DNA of 64,000 bases from the NCBI GenBank assembly GCA_047967505.1, contig CM106538.1; one strand, written 5' to 3'. Position 1 is the stretch's first letter. Each line of letters opens with the position of its first letter. A program made the translations under genes and the position numbers. Positions 56,001-64,000 of the stretch are shown piece after piece. This stretch comes from Dipteris shenzhenensis. Lineage: Eukaryota > Polypodiophyta > Polypodiopsida > Gleicheniales. The notes below the pieces were generated by a model that saw only the letters and a program-made list of their open reading frames with translations, was not told the origin of the DNA and made no database searches.

Positions 56001-57232
56001 GATTGTCTTCTCATACCTTTGGCAATGATGCTGCCAGTTTCTTCTTGGCGAATGAGGCAAGAATTTGCAGTAAACTCCACTGTCATGCCCATATCTGTCA
56101 ACCGTGCTATTGAGATCAGATCTCGCTTGAGGTTGGGAACGTATAATACTCCTGATAGTCGAAATGTATCACCAGTAGAAAGTCGGAACTGTATATCACC
56201 TACTCCAGCGATCACATGTTCAGAGTCATCTCCCATTTGTACTGTGCGTTGAAACATGCATGGTTTATAGGAAACAAACCAATCATAATGGAAAGTCATA
56301 TGTTGATTAGCACCGGAGTCAAGAATGAGATTGTCGACAAGATGAATATCACAATGATGATCTTCCTTTGTATGTACATTGTGCATACGTGCCTTTTCAT
56401 GAGATTGACTGAAACCTCCAGATTTGAGTTCTTTAACCTCCTTCTCTAGATCTGCCAGTTTCTTTCTGCATTCAAATTCAAAATGGCCATCTATGTTGCA
56501 ATAATGACACTTACCCTTGCGTCTCATGGGCCTGGGATTCATAGATGTTCTCGGTGCTGTATGGGAGATCATTGCATGATCGTTGCTTCTCGGTACTGTG
56601 TTAGAGATCAATGCATGATCGTTGCTTGAATTGGCTGTCTTTATAATACCCAAATCGATCCTCATAGTCTCTTCCTCATAGAGAGCATCTGCCGTTTGCT
56701 CCCAGCTGAGATTCTTGTTAGTCATCAAGGAACTTCTGAAATTATGCCACGAACTAGGAAGCGACTGATACAACTTGAGCTTCTGTTGCTCAAGGGGTAC
56801 TTTGTAATCATCTCCTGAACAAGCTAGCTGATTAAAGAGTTCTTTCATCATGCGTATGTGGGTACGCAAATCCTTGCCATCTTCATAATGCAGATTATCA
56901 AGCTTATGAAATATATGCAATATTTCAACCTCAGAGTGTTTCTCATACCTCTGAATGAGCCAATCCCAGAGGATCTTGCTTGTGTCGCATGAAGCCTCCA
57001 GAATGATCTCCTTTTTCAAGCTTAGCCCAATTGCAGCTAAAGCTTTATCTTCTCTGGCCTGCCACAACTTGGCTTCTCCGTCAGCGTTAGGCTTCAACTC
57101 AGTTCCACTCACAATGGCGAAGTATCCTTCACCCTTGAGGTATAACATCATCATGCGTTTCCAAGCATGAAAGCTTGTTCCATCGAAGATAGGAACTAGG
57201 CGATGGAGGGAGCTGGACGTAGAGGACGACAT
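53045..57232 (-). CDS. Copia Gag-Pol polyprotein, 1,395 residues
   Basis: A single uninterrupted frame. Gag core at 1-190 (FDGTSFHAWKRMM near the start); CCHC knuckle with C242, C245, H250, C255; protease active site DSGA at 305-308; GAG-pre-integrase with H438, H443, C472, C475; integrase with D502, D565 and E601, the last pair exactly 35 residues apart; integrase tail to about 720; a Ser-rich linker 740-840; reverse transcriptase about 900-1140 with D985 and YVDD at 1070-1073; RNase H about 1236-1375 with SDANW, SSTEAEY and WCDNQS. The open frame extends 32 codons upstream into the LTR, but ATG 57232 follows the primer site and is the more likely start, because the earlier ATG lies near or before the expected transcription start. 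It should self-process and copy its own RNA in cytoplasmic particles. Confidence 0.96.
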   Translation of the reverse strand: MSSSTSSSLHRLVPIFDGTSFHAWKRMMMLYLKGEGYFAIVSGTELKPNADGEAKLWQAREDKALAAIGLSLKKEIILEASCDTSKILWDWLIQRYEKHSEVEILHIFHKLDNLHYEDGKDLRTHIRMMKELFNQLACSGDDYKVPLEQQKLKLYQSLPSSWHNFRSSLMTNKNLSWEQTADALYEEETMRIDLGIIKTANSSNDHALISNTVPRSNDHAMISHTAPRTSMNPRPMRRKGKCHYCNIDGHFEFECRKKLADLEKEVKELKSGGFSQSHEKARMHNVHTKEDHHCDIHLVDNLILDSGANQHMTFHYDWFVSYKPCMFQRTVQMGDDSEHVIAGVGDIQFRLSTGDTFRLSGVLYVPNLKRDLISIARLTDMGMTVEFTANSCLIRQEETGSIIAKGMRRQSLYYLTEAIEIKHVVLIATSNSNADLWHKRLGHANFRLIKQVHSEGLVDGLSLDNSPTMSTCEACIFGKHQRRSFHRSVPRSKELLALVHSDLCGPIPVMSKGGSHYYMTFIDDASRWTEIYFLKKKSEAFQCFLQYKSMAELHTGNKMKVFRSDNGGEYLSSEFQSFCKQSGIKRELTIPYTPQLNGLAERKNQTTNNSARTMLTESSLDASFWAEAVHTAVYIQNRLPSTSMPHSTPYELWMGHRPNVSSLKVFGCQAFAKVISPQVSKFDPRSRRCIFVGYLVDRCGYKLWDPIQSCMILSTDVIFSEEIFPGTLNDPHSTSSYDFLDDTTDRLLPSSEDLVDIHAVMNSEDSATMGDMSTSSSSQLSSSTQSSENSLPSASSSLPLSDSSNDDANAEFNDVYRELEESASESDRRTLPPRSRRPSAKIIDNASNYYAAECPWFQAQVHYSIDNIDNAPDPVNHQEALNGPESHCWKQAMDEEYASLIRNSTWVLTELPHDRNAIPCKWIFKKKFHADGSLSKYKARLVAKGYSQVAGLDYFETFSPVVKLTTIRILLAYAAQTNLDIHQMDVKTAFLHGELREEVYMLQPPAYESSTSPHQVCRLQKSIYGLKQASRSWFEKIDSFLHGLGFVSSSADSNLYLFRQSSHMLFLALYVDDIILFSNHTFTMSRVKQQLHSHFDMVDLGELGYCLGMQISRDRSNGRIHLSQGKYIQDLLSKYRMLDCNPAVIPMDPSALSHLHSSSPTLSPSVPFPYRSLVGSLLYTMVCCRPDIAFAVITLSQFNSSPTTIHWQLLKRIIRYLHGTRSFGLLFQRQSSFDFAAYSDANWGTDKSTGRSITGCCFLINGTAVSWISKAQKVVALSSTEAEYISASTASREIVWIRRLLEDILGSLSTPTILWCDNQSTIALTKNPILHSRTKHFALYFHYIRDLVKDNLLQVQHLPTADMPADVLTKPLPRPRFQMLRSLLGLHPSSSEGIT

Positions 57233-57245
57233 GGCTCTGATACCA
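57232..57245 (-). other. Primer-binding site (initiator tRNA-Met)
   Basis: Minus-strand TGGTATCAGAGCCA, one base after the 5' LTR. Its last bases overlap the start codon of the polyprotein (GCCATG). Confidence 0.9.
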
Positions 57246-57246
57246 A

Positions 57247-57475
57247 TGAAACAATTCACAACATAAACCAGAATACGAAAGATAGAGTTCAGAGTTCTTT
57301 TCGTAAAAATTACGTAGAATGTATACATGCTCTTATAGAGCTTGATCTCTCAATCATCGCCTATGATTTAGGCAGCAGGCTTGTGCAATCTTTGAATGCT
57401 CAACCTCCCTCCATGTGATACAGGGTGGTGCTTGCAATAAATACGTGCACGATGTCATCACGTGAAGTTCTATCA
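57247..57475 (-). repeat. 5' LTR of the intact copia
   Basis: Identical to 52778-53006; TATA box CTCTATAAGA at 57331-57340 on the minus strand, which would place transcription start near 57300. Confidence 0.95.
57331..57340 (-). promoter_or_regulatory. TATA box of the intact copia promoter
   Basis: Minus-strand CTCTATAAGA in the 5' LTR, about 90 bases before the LTR end. An upstream CACGTG (near 57460) could bind bZIP or bHLH factors; this is inference from the motif alone. Confidence 0.6.
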
Positions 57476-57870
57476 CACACTTCGTCGCACGACGCAACCT
57501 GCATATTTTTCTACCACCCAACGGAACTGCGACAGGTTTCTTATTAATTATCAGCTCCTTCCATATCCAAATCTGCTCACACTCTCCTCACTTTTTGATT
57601 GTGGGTCTCACACTTTCATCACAGCTCCATCCTGTCGAGCTTCAACGGCGAAGGTCCACGCGGTCACGTTACATCCGTTCGCCCCACCCACCGCGTCTCG
57701 AAATTCAGCACATGCTACCGAGGGACCTTTCTCCATGCTACCGCGAAACTTTGCATTTGCGATCGCCGACATGTCTTTGATGTGGTCTTTTGTGTGGGTT
57801 AGCTCCAGAGAGAGGACCGGGAGCGGCTTCAAAGTTCACGAGAGAAAACTTTGACCCCAAAACTTGAAAA
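57476..57870. other. GC-richer flank of the intact copia
   Basis: Continues the region interrupted at 52777. Overlapping frames in several phases (57462-57854 +, 57608-57832 -) show no recognised domain. Confidence 0.35.
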
Positions 57871-58149
57871 GTGTTAACAGAACTTGCGACTCAAAATATA
57901 AGCTTCAATAAGTGCTTGAGTCAACTCTCCTCAACAAGCTTACCTTCAACGTTAATATCTTCTTAACTTCTACGGAGATCAAAGGCTCAAAATTGAGATC
58001 ACCTGTTGAGGTGGAGATTGGATTCTATTGAAAGCTTTAGGTGTATGGAAGAGCAGGTGAGAATGGAGACGAGCCATTCATTCATTTGGACATTTATTTT
58101 AATTCACGATGTTAGATACTCTAGAGATAACCACATGGCTTCATGAAAA

Positions 58150-58565
58150 GCCAACCTCAATGCTAAAAGTTCTTATAGGTTGTCTACATAAATAACCATT
58201 TTTTATCAATGATCTTACATGCTTTTGAGTGGGAGTTGTGTCTTAATGTTCTTACACATCTTCTCTAAGGTTCCTACCCTTTCCATTGATAAAAACATAT
58301 CCAATGGGTAAAAGGTCCAAGCCACTCGCTCCATGAGAGGCCAAAATTAAAGATTTTCTAGGTTATCTACATAAATAGCCATTTTTTATTAACATGACCT
58401 TACATGCTTTTATGTGGGGTTATGGAATTCTATCTTGTTGACTTTAATGTTCTTACACGTCTTCTCTAGGAATAGATATGTGGCTTATCCATCTTTTCTT
58501 CCTACCCTTGCCATTGACAAAGCATCTACGAGGGGTGAAAGGTTCAAGTCAAAGTTGACCTCCTA
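58150..58565. repeat. Tandem duplication, about 200-bp unit
   Basis: Two units share GGTTGTCTACATAAATA.CCATTTTTTAT, CTTACATGCTTTT, TTAATGTTCTTACAC.TCTTCTCTA, CCTACCCTT.CCATTGA and GGGTAAAAGGT.CAAG. The second carries insertions. Confidence 0.75.
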
Positions 58566-58976
58566 ATAATAGCTTATGGATTTTTAACCTAGTTCTAGTT
58601 TTCATAAAACTATCTAGCTACTCTAATCAACCCTTATTTTAAAAGCTTAACATTACATAATGCCACAAACCCTTTACACAAACAAAGTTTCCATCAAAAC
58701 TATTCAATCTACATGGTAGTCGCTAGAACTAATATCACCTACTTTGCATTGAATTTCTTATATATGTTGTCTTTTGACCCTCCCTTCATACAGTAAGATT
58801 TTTGCATATCTTAGTCAAACTTGGAGGTTAGATTCATGCTTCAATGAGCAATGATGTTTTTTAGAGTGGGTGTGTACAATGTTAGATCGTGCATATGATG
58901 AAATCATTGGCGTCACAACCATGTTCATATGACATAAGGTGGGTACGGTAAAGATACTTATCTAATGTTTTTATGG
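58566..58976. other. No recognised gene
   Basis: AT-rich; nothing supported. Confidence 0.4.
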
Positions 58977-59160
58977 TGTGTACATGTACAAAGGCGATTT
59001 AAAATTCACAATTGCAACATGTATATATACAAAAGAGGGGGAAACAATCATATGAAAATTGTAAAACTTTTAATGTAGGGGTATTTTAAATATGTGCTTG
59101 CTCACACGTGTTACATGGCTTTTAATAAGCTGACCGCCCAAGGTGGGTAGCAATGACATG
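58977..59160 (-). repeat. Dispersed repeat, partner of 51.7 kb
   Basis: Reverse complement begins GGCGGTCAGCT and carries GTGAGCAAGCACATATT and TACCCCTA, as at 51715-51870. Confidence 0.55.
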
Positions 59161-59728
59161 GCCATGGTCTTTAGATTTTTGAAGAGTTAGAATAGCAACC
59201 TTATCACCATTCAATGCTTTACCCCATCTGAAGTGAGCATGATGTGTAATCCAAAAGAGTGTTGGGGTGTAGGTGCTTGTATTCTAAGCACATAGAGTCC
59301 TCACTCAAAATTTTTAACTAGTTTTCCAAGAAATATGACTTTAATGATTAAAATCACTTGCAACTATTCTCAACTAGATCAAAGCCATCATTAACTAACA
59401 TATATTTGTAGTACCACATTATTATCTCACAAAATACAAGTAAAATGCTACAAGCTTTGGAAAAAATACTACACAATTGCATACAATAACATACCGCATG
59501 GTAGCATGCCTTTCACAATACTCAAACATTTTGTTGATTTTATTTGGCAGTATAGGTTGCTCTTTAGAAACCTCACATGGAATTTATTCTCCTCCATTCC
59601 ATAACTTACTGCAACTTCATCTCATATACATATTTCGTCTATCTCAACCCACATATGTAGCCTTGCCTTCTTTGTTTTTCACATCCTGCTTGCCTTATGT
59701 ATTACTTTTTTGTTCTTTAGATAGAGCT
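59161..59728. other. No recognised gene
   Basis: A 98-codon plus frame at 59477-59773 is Leu/Ser/Tyr-rich but has no motif and runs into the 41-bp duplication. Confidence 0.4.
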
Positions 59729-59810
59729 ATGAATCTATTATCAAGTGTAGAGCTTGCATATATCAGCTTATGAATCTAATATCAAGTATAGAGCTTGCAT
59801 ATATCAGCTA
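59729..59810. repeat. 41-bp tandem duplication
   Basis: ATGAATCTATTATCAAGTG... at 59729-59769 is repeated at 59770-59810 with about three differences. Confidence 0.9.
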
Positions 59811-60199
59811 CATGGATGTGTTTTTCATGTCTAGGGTATTTTTAAAAGCTTTGTAAGTCCATTCTTAGGTATGGTTCATCTAGACCACCATGTAATGGAC
59901 ATGAACAACATGTTTACAATGGTGGTTTTATTGTTCTAAGTCTATCATTAAGTATGTCTCTTGGATATGCCTACCTAAATCACCTCAACATACTCCCCTC
60001 ATGATAAGTTTCCCAGAGGCGAGGTCAAAACATTATTAGCTGAAGGATATAAAGAAAATTCTTAGAATTTTAAAAATATGCATGCACATGAAGTAAAAAA
60101 ACATGATTCCTTAACAAGTAGACTCATTGTAGAAGGACCAATGTAGACTTTTGATGAAGAGTAGTTTGCTTATAGGTTTCCTAAGCATAATAGGTAAGG

Positions 60200-60780
60200 C
60201 AACAATTACGAATATAGTAGGATAGAAATCAAAGAATCAAATTCTATGGCCAAATTTTCACACTGTGAAGGAGAGTAGAAGGATTTTTGGATTAGCTAGT
60301 TTGGGAATAAATCATGCTAAGGATTCCTCCAAAAAAATTTCAAGCTAAGTACAAACTAAGAAATAATGTACGATTGCCATTACGATGAAAACTTTGAGAC
60401 TATAAAGGTACCAAAGGTTCTAAAAATGAAGAAACCTTTAAATTAATGCATGTGACTTGTGATGCAAGTAACAAGCAAATAGGATTCGTTCCATTCAAGG
60501 TGGAATGGTGGCAACTTAGCAAATTTAAACTTTGAACATTTTAATATCCTACTCATGATCTAGAACTTGTTATAATCATGTAGTTATTAGAGCACTAGAG
60601 GACTTTCTTTTAGGTCCAAAGTTTAAAAAAAGAATATATTATGATAGCCTAAAGTACTTATTTTGCCAAACTTACTTGAACAATAGGCAAATTCTAAACT
60701 TTGGCATTCAATTTCCAAAGCCAATAGACCAACATGAGAATGAGTAAAATATTGTATCCACAAATTTATGGGGGGATTAA
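60200..60780 (+). pseudogene. Ty3/gypsy reverse transcriptase-RNase H remnant
   Basis: Plus strand. VTCDASNKQIGFV and YPTHDLELVIIM followed by a decayed H.RTFF match the gypsy RNase H blocks (xxCDASxxGIGxVL, YxxxDxELxAIV, WRxYLxG). The stretch before them resembles the end of reverse transcriptase only loosely. Many stops; no integrase follows before the LTR-like repeat at 60782. Confidence 0.6.
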
Positions 60781-60781
60781 G

Positions 60782-61120
60782 TGATGTGGATCCATCATTG
60801 GGTCCATGATTGCATATTGACTACAATAGTAAATAAGGTATCATCACCATCTCTTTAGTTAACTTTACCCCTTAGGTTGCTATGGCTTAGAGCAAAGATT
60901 ATGCAACCAAAGTGGATATTTTGTAAGATCTAATGTTATAGGGTCTTATACTAAGTCATTAATTATGTCTAGGAATGGTTTGATTATTAGTTGGGTCATC
61001 GCCCAACCATTAAAAATTTAGTCCAAGTTAGAAGGTTTGGTTACCTATCTAAAGATTCATTGGACCCCATTGTAATGGAGGCTTTTTCATGTGTCCATAA
61101 TGATTCATGTCACACCAACA
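60782..61120 (+). repeat. LTR-like direct repeat, left copy
   Basis: Starts TGATGTGGATCC and ends CACACCAACA. Pairs with 62242-62564 at moderate identity. A G-run (GGGGGGATTAAG) precedes it, as a polypurine tract would. Confidence 0.65.
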
Positions 61121-61189
61121 TTAAAATTTAAAAAAAAGCAAGCCAATTGTATTAAAAAAAAAGGGGAGGTTATTCCCTTAAATTGGCTT

Positions 61190-62241
61190 CCAATTAGCAA
61201 ATGTTGCATCCCAAACATCCTCCCACCTTCAAATGGCTTTCTTGCACATCCCTCTCGCCCTAGCTAGATCAATGAAATCTAGAGGCTTTTTCTACAACTT
61301 CACTGCCAGCCCCCACCATATTGATTCGCCTAGGTTACCATGTCCCCTAAGGCCTACATGACCTCTCCACCTAATGTGCTGGCAGCAACACTTCCATGCC
61401 CCAAGCTAGCCACTAAATCAAAACCCCTTGGCTATAAAGAAAGAATTCTACATGCATGGCAATTCTTTAGAAAGAAGCAAGGGCAATTAACCTATGAATA
61501 CACAAAGAGTTTCCATCAAATCTTGCTGAAGGAAAAGGTAGAACATGGGGAGGAGTCGGAAGGACATGATCAACATCAAGTACATTGGTGAGATTCTTCA
61601 CTTGTATCTAGCAAGAGATGGGTCTCTTCTGCCCAGAGACTTTGAATCAATGTTTTCTAGTTGTAGAGAGACTCATTGAGATGAAGTAGTATGACAAATT
61701 TAGAGGTTTCAACAAACCCTCTCCACCAAAACCCTTTGAAAATTCCAAGACAACGTTAGCATCATAATGGAGCCAAGGGTTGCTTCCCCCATAGGAATTT
61801 GCCAAGCAAAGGTCTAAGAAGCATTGTAGCCATTGTGATAAGCATGGTCACATTGAGAAGGAATCCAGAAGCAAAGCAAGCATTGGTGCTCATTTAGCCC
61901 ATTTTGACATTAAATTGGAGAATCTGAATCTCATGGTTGGAAAATGCTCTTAACAAGCCTTTGAGACTCACCATTGTCAAAGGGAATCATTGTTCATCAT
62001 TAAGGGTAAAGTGAAGAAGATTTGGTTTCATTTTTATTTGACAATGGAAATTTAAAAAAATTGGTCAAGGCAAACCTTGTGAAAAAGTTTCATGTGAAAA
62101 TTGATCAAGGACAACCTTGTAAGAAAGCTTCATGTGCCTATTCAAGATCATCCACATCCCATACACCCTATCATGGATGAACAAAGGTGAGTCTTTGAAG
62201 ATAACTAAACAAACTTGTCAAATCAAACTTAGAAATGGAGA
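61190..62241 (+). pseudogene. Ty3/gypsy gag-protease remnant
   Basis: A gag-like frame (61340-61591) ends in a Lys/Glu-rich helix. A zinc knuckle at about 61820-61865 reads CSHCDKHGHIEKES, so its last Cys is Ser. Downstream, LFDNGNLKKLVKANLVKKF matches the gypsy protease start (usually LFDSGxxxNLI) with Ser to Asn in the active site, followed by SWMNKGESLKITKQ in another frame. The remnant ends at a purine-rich run (AGAAATGGAGA) before the right LTR. No reverse transcriptase lies between the repeats. Confidence 0.6.
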
Positions 62242-62564
62242 TACTGGTGGATTCGTGATTAGGTCCATGATCTCATATTTCTTGTAGTTGTAATAAGGCA
62301 ACATTGCCATCTTTTAGTCAATTTTACCCCTTATGTTGCTATTCTTAGAGCCAAGATTGTGCAACCAAGGTGTATATTTTGTAAAATCTAATGAAATATT
62401 AGGGTCTTAAAAAAAGTCATTATCACTATTCAAGTTATTTTCCCAACCATGATAAACTAATCCAAGTAAGAACGCTTGATTACCTAGCTGAAGATTCTTC
62501 AATGGACCCAGTTGTAATGGAGGATTTTTCACATGTCCATAATGATATTCATGTCACACAAACA
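62242..62564 (+). repeat. LTR-like direct repeat, right copy
   Basis: Shares GGTCCATGAT, CAATTTTACCCCTTATGTTGCTAT-like, ATATTTTGTAA.ATCTAATG and GTCCATAATGAT with the left copy. Flanks TTAAG (60777-60781) and TTATG (62565-62569) could be a decayed target duplication. Confidence 0.6.
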
Positions 62565-64000
62565 TTATGATAGGTACTCCCAAATTGGTGAAGTGGAATC
62601 TAGGATCATTATCCCAATTGAGCTCAACTACTTGATTCCGCCTTCTAGGAGTTAGCCCCTTGATGGAGGTTCCACAAACCTACCTTGATTAGATGCTATC
62701 TACGTCAGAATCCTATCATCAATAGAGGTTCTCAAAAGTAACTCACAATCCTACTATAGTGGATGAGTCATTTTGGTATATACACTCATCTCCCTTCAAC
62801 TAGATTGCTACCCATTAGCTTGTATTGAGGGTTTCCTCCCTCCATTTCCATTATTGAGTACTAGAGTTGCAGGTTTTTGGTGCTCCATCAGTTGATTTGA
62901 GTTCTTGAGACCATATTTGAGTAAGTGTTTTAGCTAGATTGCAAATAATTGAGTGTTCATGTGAAAGGGGACACACACACACACACACACACAGAGAGGT
63001 GCACACAAGATGACTAATTTTACACTAAATTGAAAAGTAAATGTGAATATATATAAGTCCACACGTTAGGGTAAAGGCTTGTCCCCTAAGCCCTATGTAT
63101 GCTTAATTAGGAGGTGAAATTTACACCATTCTAAATACCCACTCTTAAATTGCTCTAGATAATAAGAAAAAGTTTTTTACGAAAGGTTGTTTTTTGATTT
63201 TTTGAAAATTATAAAGTTGCATTATGGAAACAAAGGTGATAGAGAATAAAAATGGAAAAAGCGAATCCTATAGTGAAAAACTATGCATAGAGTGTATACA
63301 TTTACTATCACTTTCCCCTCTTTAATGGTATTTGGTTCTTGAGAACATCAAATTGATGTTGGAAGTGGTTGACTTTGTTGAGCAAGAGTGCCTTGTCTAT
63401 CACGTGTTTTTCCTTTCTCATGCATCAAGTGATAGTACACTTAATATAAAATTTGAAGTTCTGAGATCAACCTTCTAAACCAAATTGCTTCATATGCAAC
63501 ATTAGTAGTCTGTAGTATGCTTCAGTGCAGATGAAAAGCTACTTCTGACTACTTATTACTTTCCATGATAAGGATGTTGAGCCAATACTGAAGGGAAAAC
63601 TCCCACACTACCATACCAAACAACTCTTATAGCTACATCTAGATGAGCCGTACTGGATTCCACATATGTTGACTTGAAAAAACAATTGAATATGAGATGC
63701 TAAACCTAGAAAGTGTCAAAAAATTCAAATAACATTGAGCACTTTTTGGTTGTGCTAGCAATATATTCTTTGAATTACTAGAGTTGAAGATAGAGTAGGC
63801 ATCTAAAAGCTAAAGTTTGATTAAAGTATGATGAAGTCTCATCAATCTAGTGAGTATCATGATACGTTCTTTTGATTGGACCAGACAATTTATATGTTTT
63901 GGATTCTTTTGAATATCCTATGAGGATACTTTGATGGATTTTACATCAAGGTTGTTTCAAAGCTCATTGTGGATATGTGCATTAGCTAGAGAGCCAAATA
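62565..64000. other. No recognised gene; one CA microsatellite
   Basis: (CA)n at 62970-62993. The remainder is AT-rich without coding or repeat structure that I could see. Confidence 0.45.

Larger units (their letters stand above)
52778..57475 (-). mobile_element. Intact Ty1/copia retrotransposon
   Basis: 4,698 bp on the minus strand. LTRs of 229 bp at 52778-53006 and 57247-57475 read identical base for base. Target duplication CACAC at 52773-52777 and 57476-57480. Primer-binding site 57232-57245, a single Gag-Pol frame 57232-53045, polypurine tract 53007-53017. All hallmarks are present and no inactivating change was seen, so it is a candidate for a recently or currently mobile element. Confidence 0.96.

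Noticed and set aside
57233-57328. Upstream in-frame ATG giving a 1,427-residue copia protein
   Set aside because: It lies in the LTR near or before the expected transcription start, and the extra 32 residues would read through the primer site; ATG 57232 fits the element plan better.

Overview
This is nuclear DNA of a land plant. The LTR retrotransposons here with a readable primer-binding site all use the TGGTATCAGAGC type (initiator tRNA-Met), the usual choice of plant Ty1/copia elements, and the rest is AT-rich intergenic DNA with MITE-like elements, satellites and long GA/CA microsatellites. I cannot name the species or clade. I found no tRNA, rRNA, CRISPR array or bacterial-style operon, and no confidently intact host gene. 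The only long intact reading frame is a retrotransposon polyprotein.

Layout. 1-6.3 kb: decayed copia integrase pieces (+), a Ty3/gypsy integrase remnant (-), and a copia element (-) that kept gag, protease, reverse transcriptase and RNase H but lost the integrase core. 6.3-7 kb: an array of short hairpin motifs. 9.2-14 kb: non-retroviral coding traces, namely a double BED-like zinc-finger ORF (+), a broken coiled-coil/RING-H2 gene (-) and a Helitron helicase remnant (+). 15-23.5 kb: a tandem segmental duplication. The left unit holds a solo LTR and the right unit a full copia element, at the same site with the same target duplication. 23.5-30.4 kb: minisatellites and large microsatellite blocks. 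30.5-33.4 kb: a second, truncated copy of the 17-23 kb copia family. 33.4-35.3 kb and 40.9-41.6 kb: two arrays, in opposite orientation, of a roughly 255-bp satellite whose monomer is largely one long inverted repeat. Between them lie CACTA-like subterminal motif clusters, an unassigned coding remnant and a non-autonomous LTR element (36.1-38.4 kb). 41.6-46.4 kb: a deleted copia element split by a second non-autonomous LTR element, whose 3' LTR itself contains a MITE. 47-52 kb: tandem repeats, a purine-rich tract and an old degenerate satellite. 52.8-57.5 kb: a full-length, apparently intact copia element with identical 229-bp LTRs and a CACAC target duplication, inserted into a GC-richer stretch. 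57.5-64 kb: short duplications and a decayed Ty3/gypsy region.

The window is a layered record of insertion. Autonomous copia (52.8-57.5 kb) could in principle supply Gag-Pol proteins in trans, but no partner can be assigned from sequence alone. The points most worth follow-up are the hairpin satellite, the duplication that captured full and solo forms of one insertion, the non-autonomous element with a GC-rich core and a triplicated polypurine tract, and the intact copia element.
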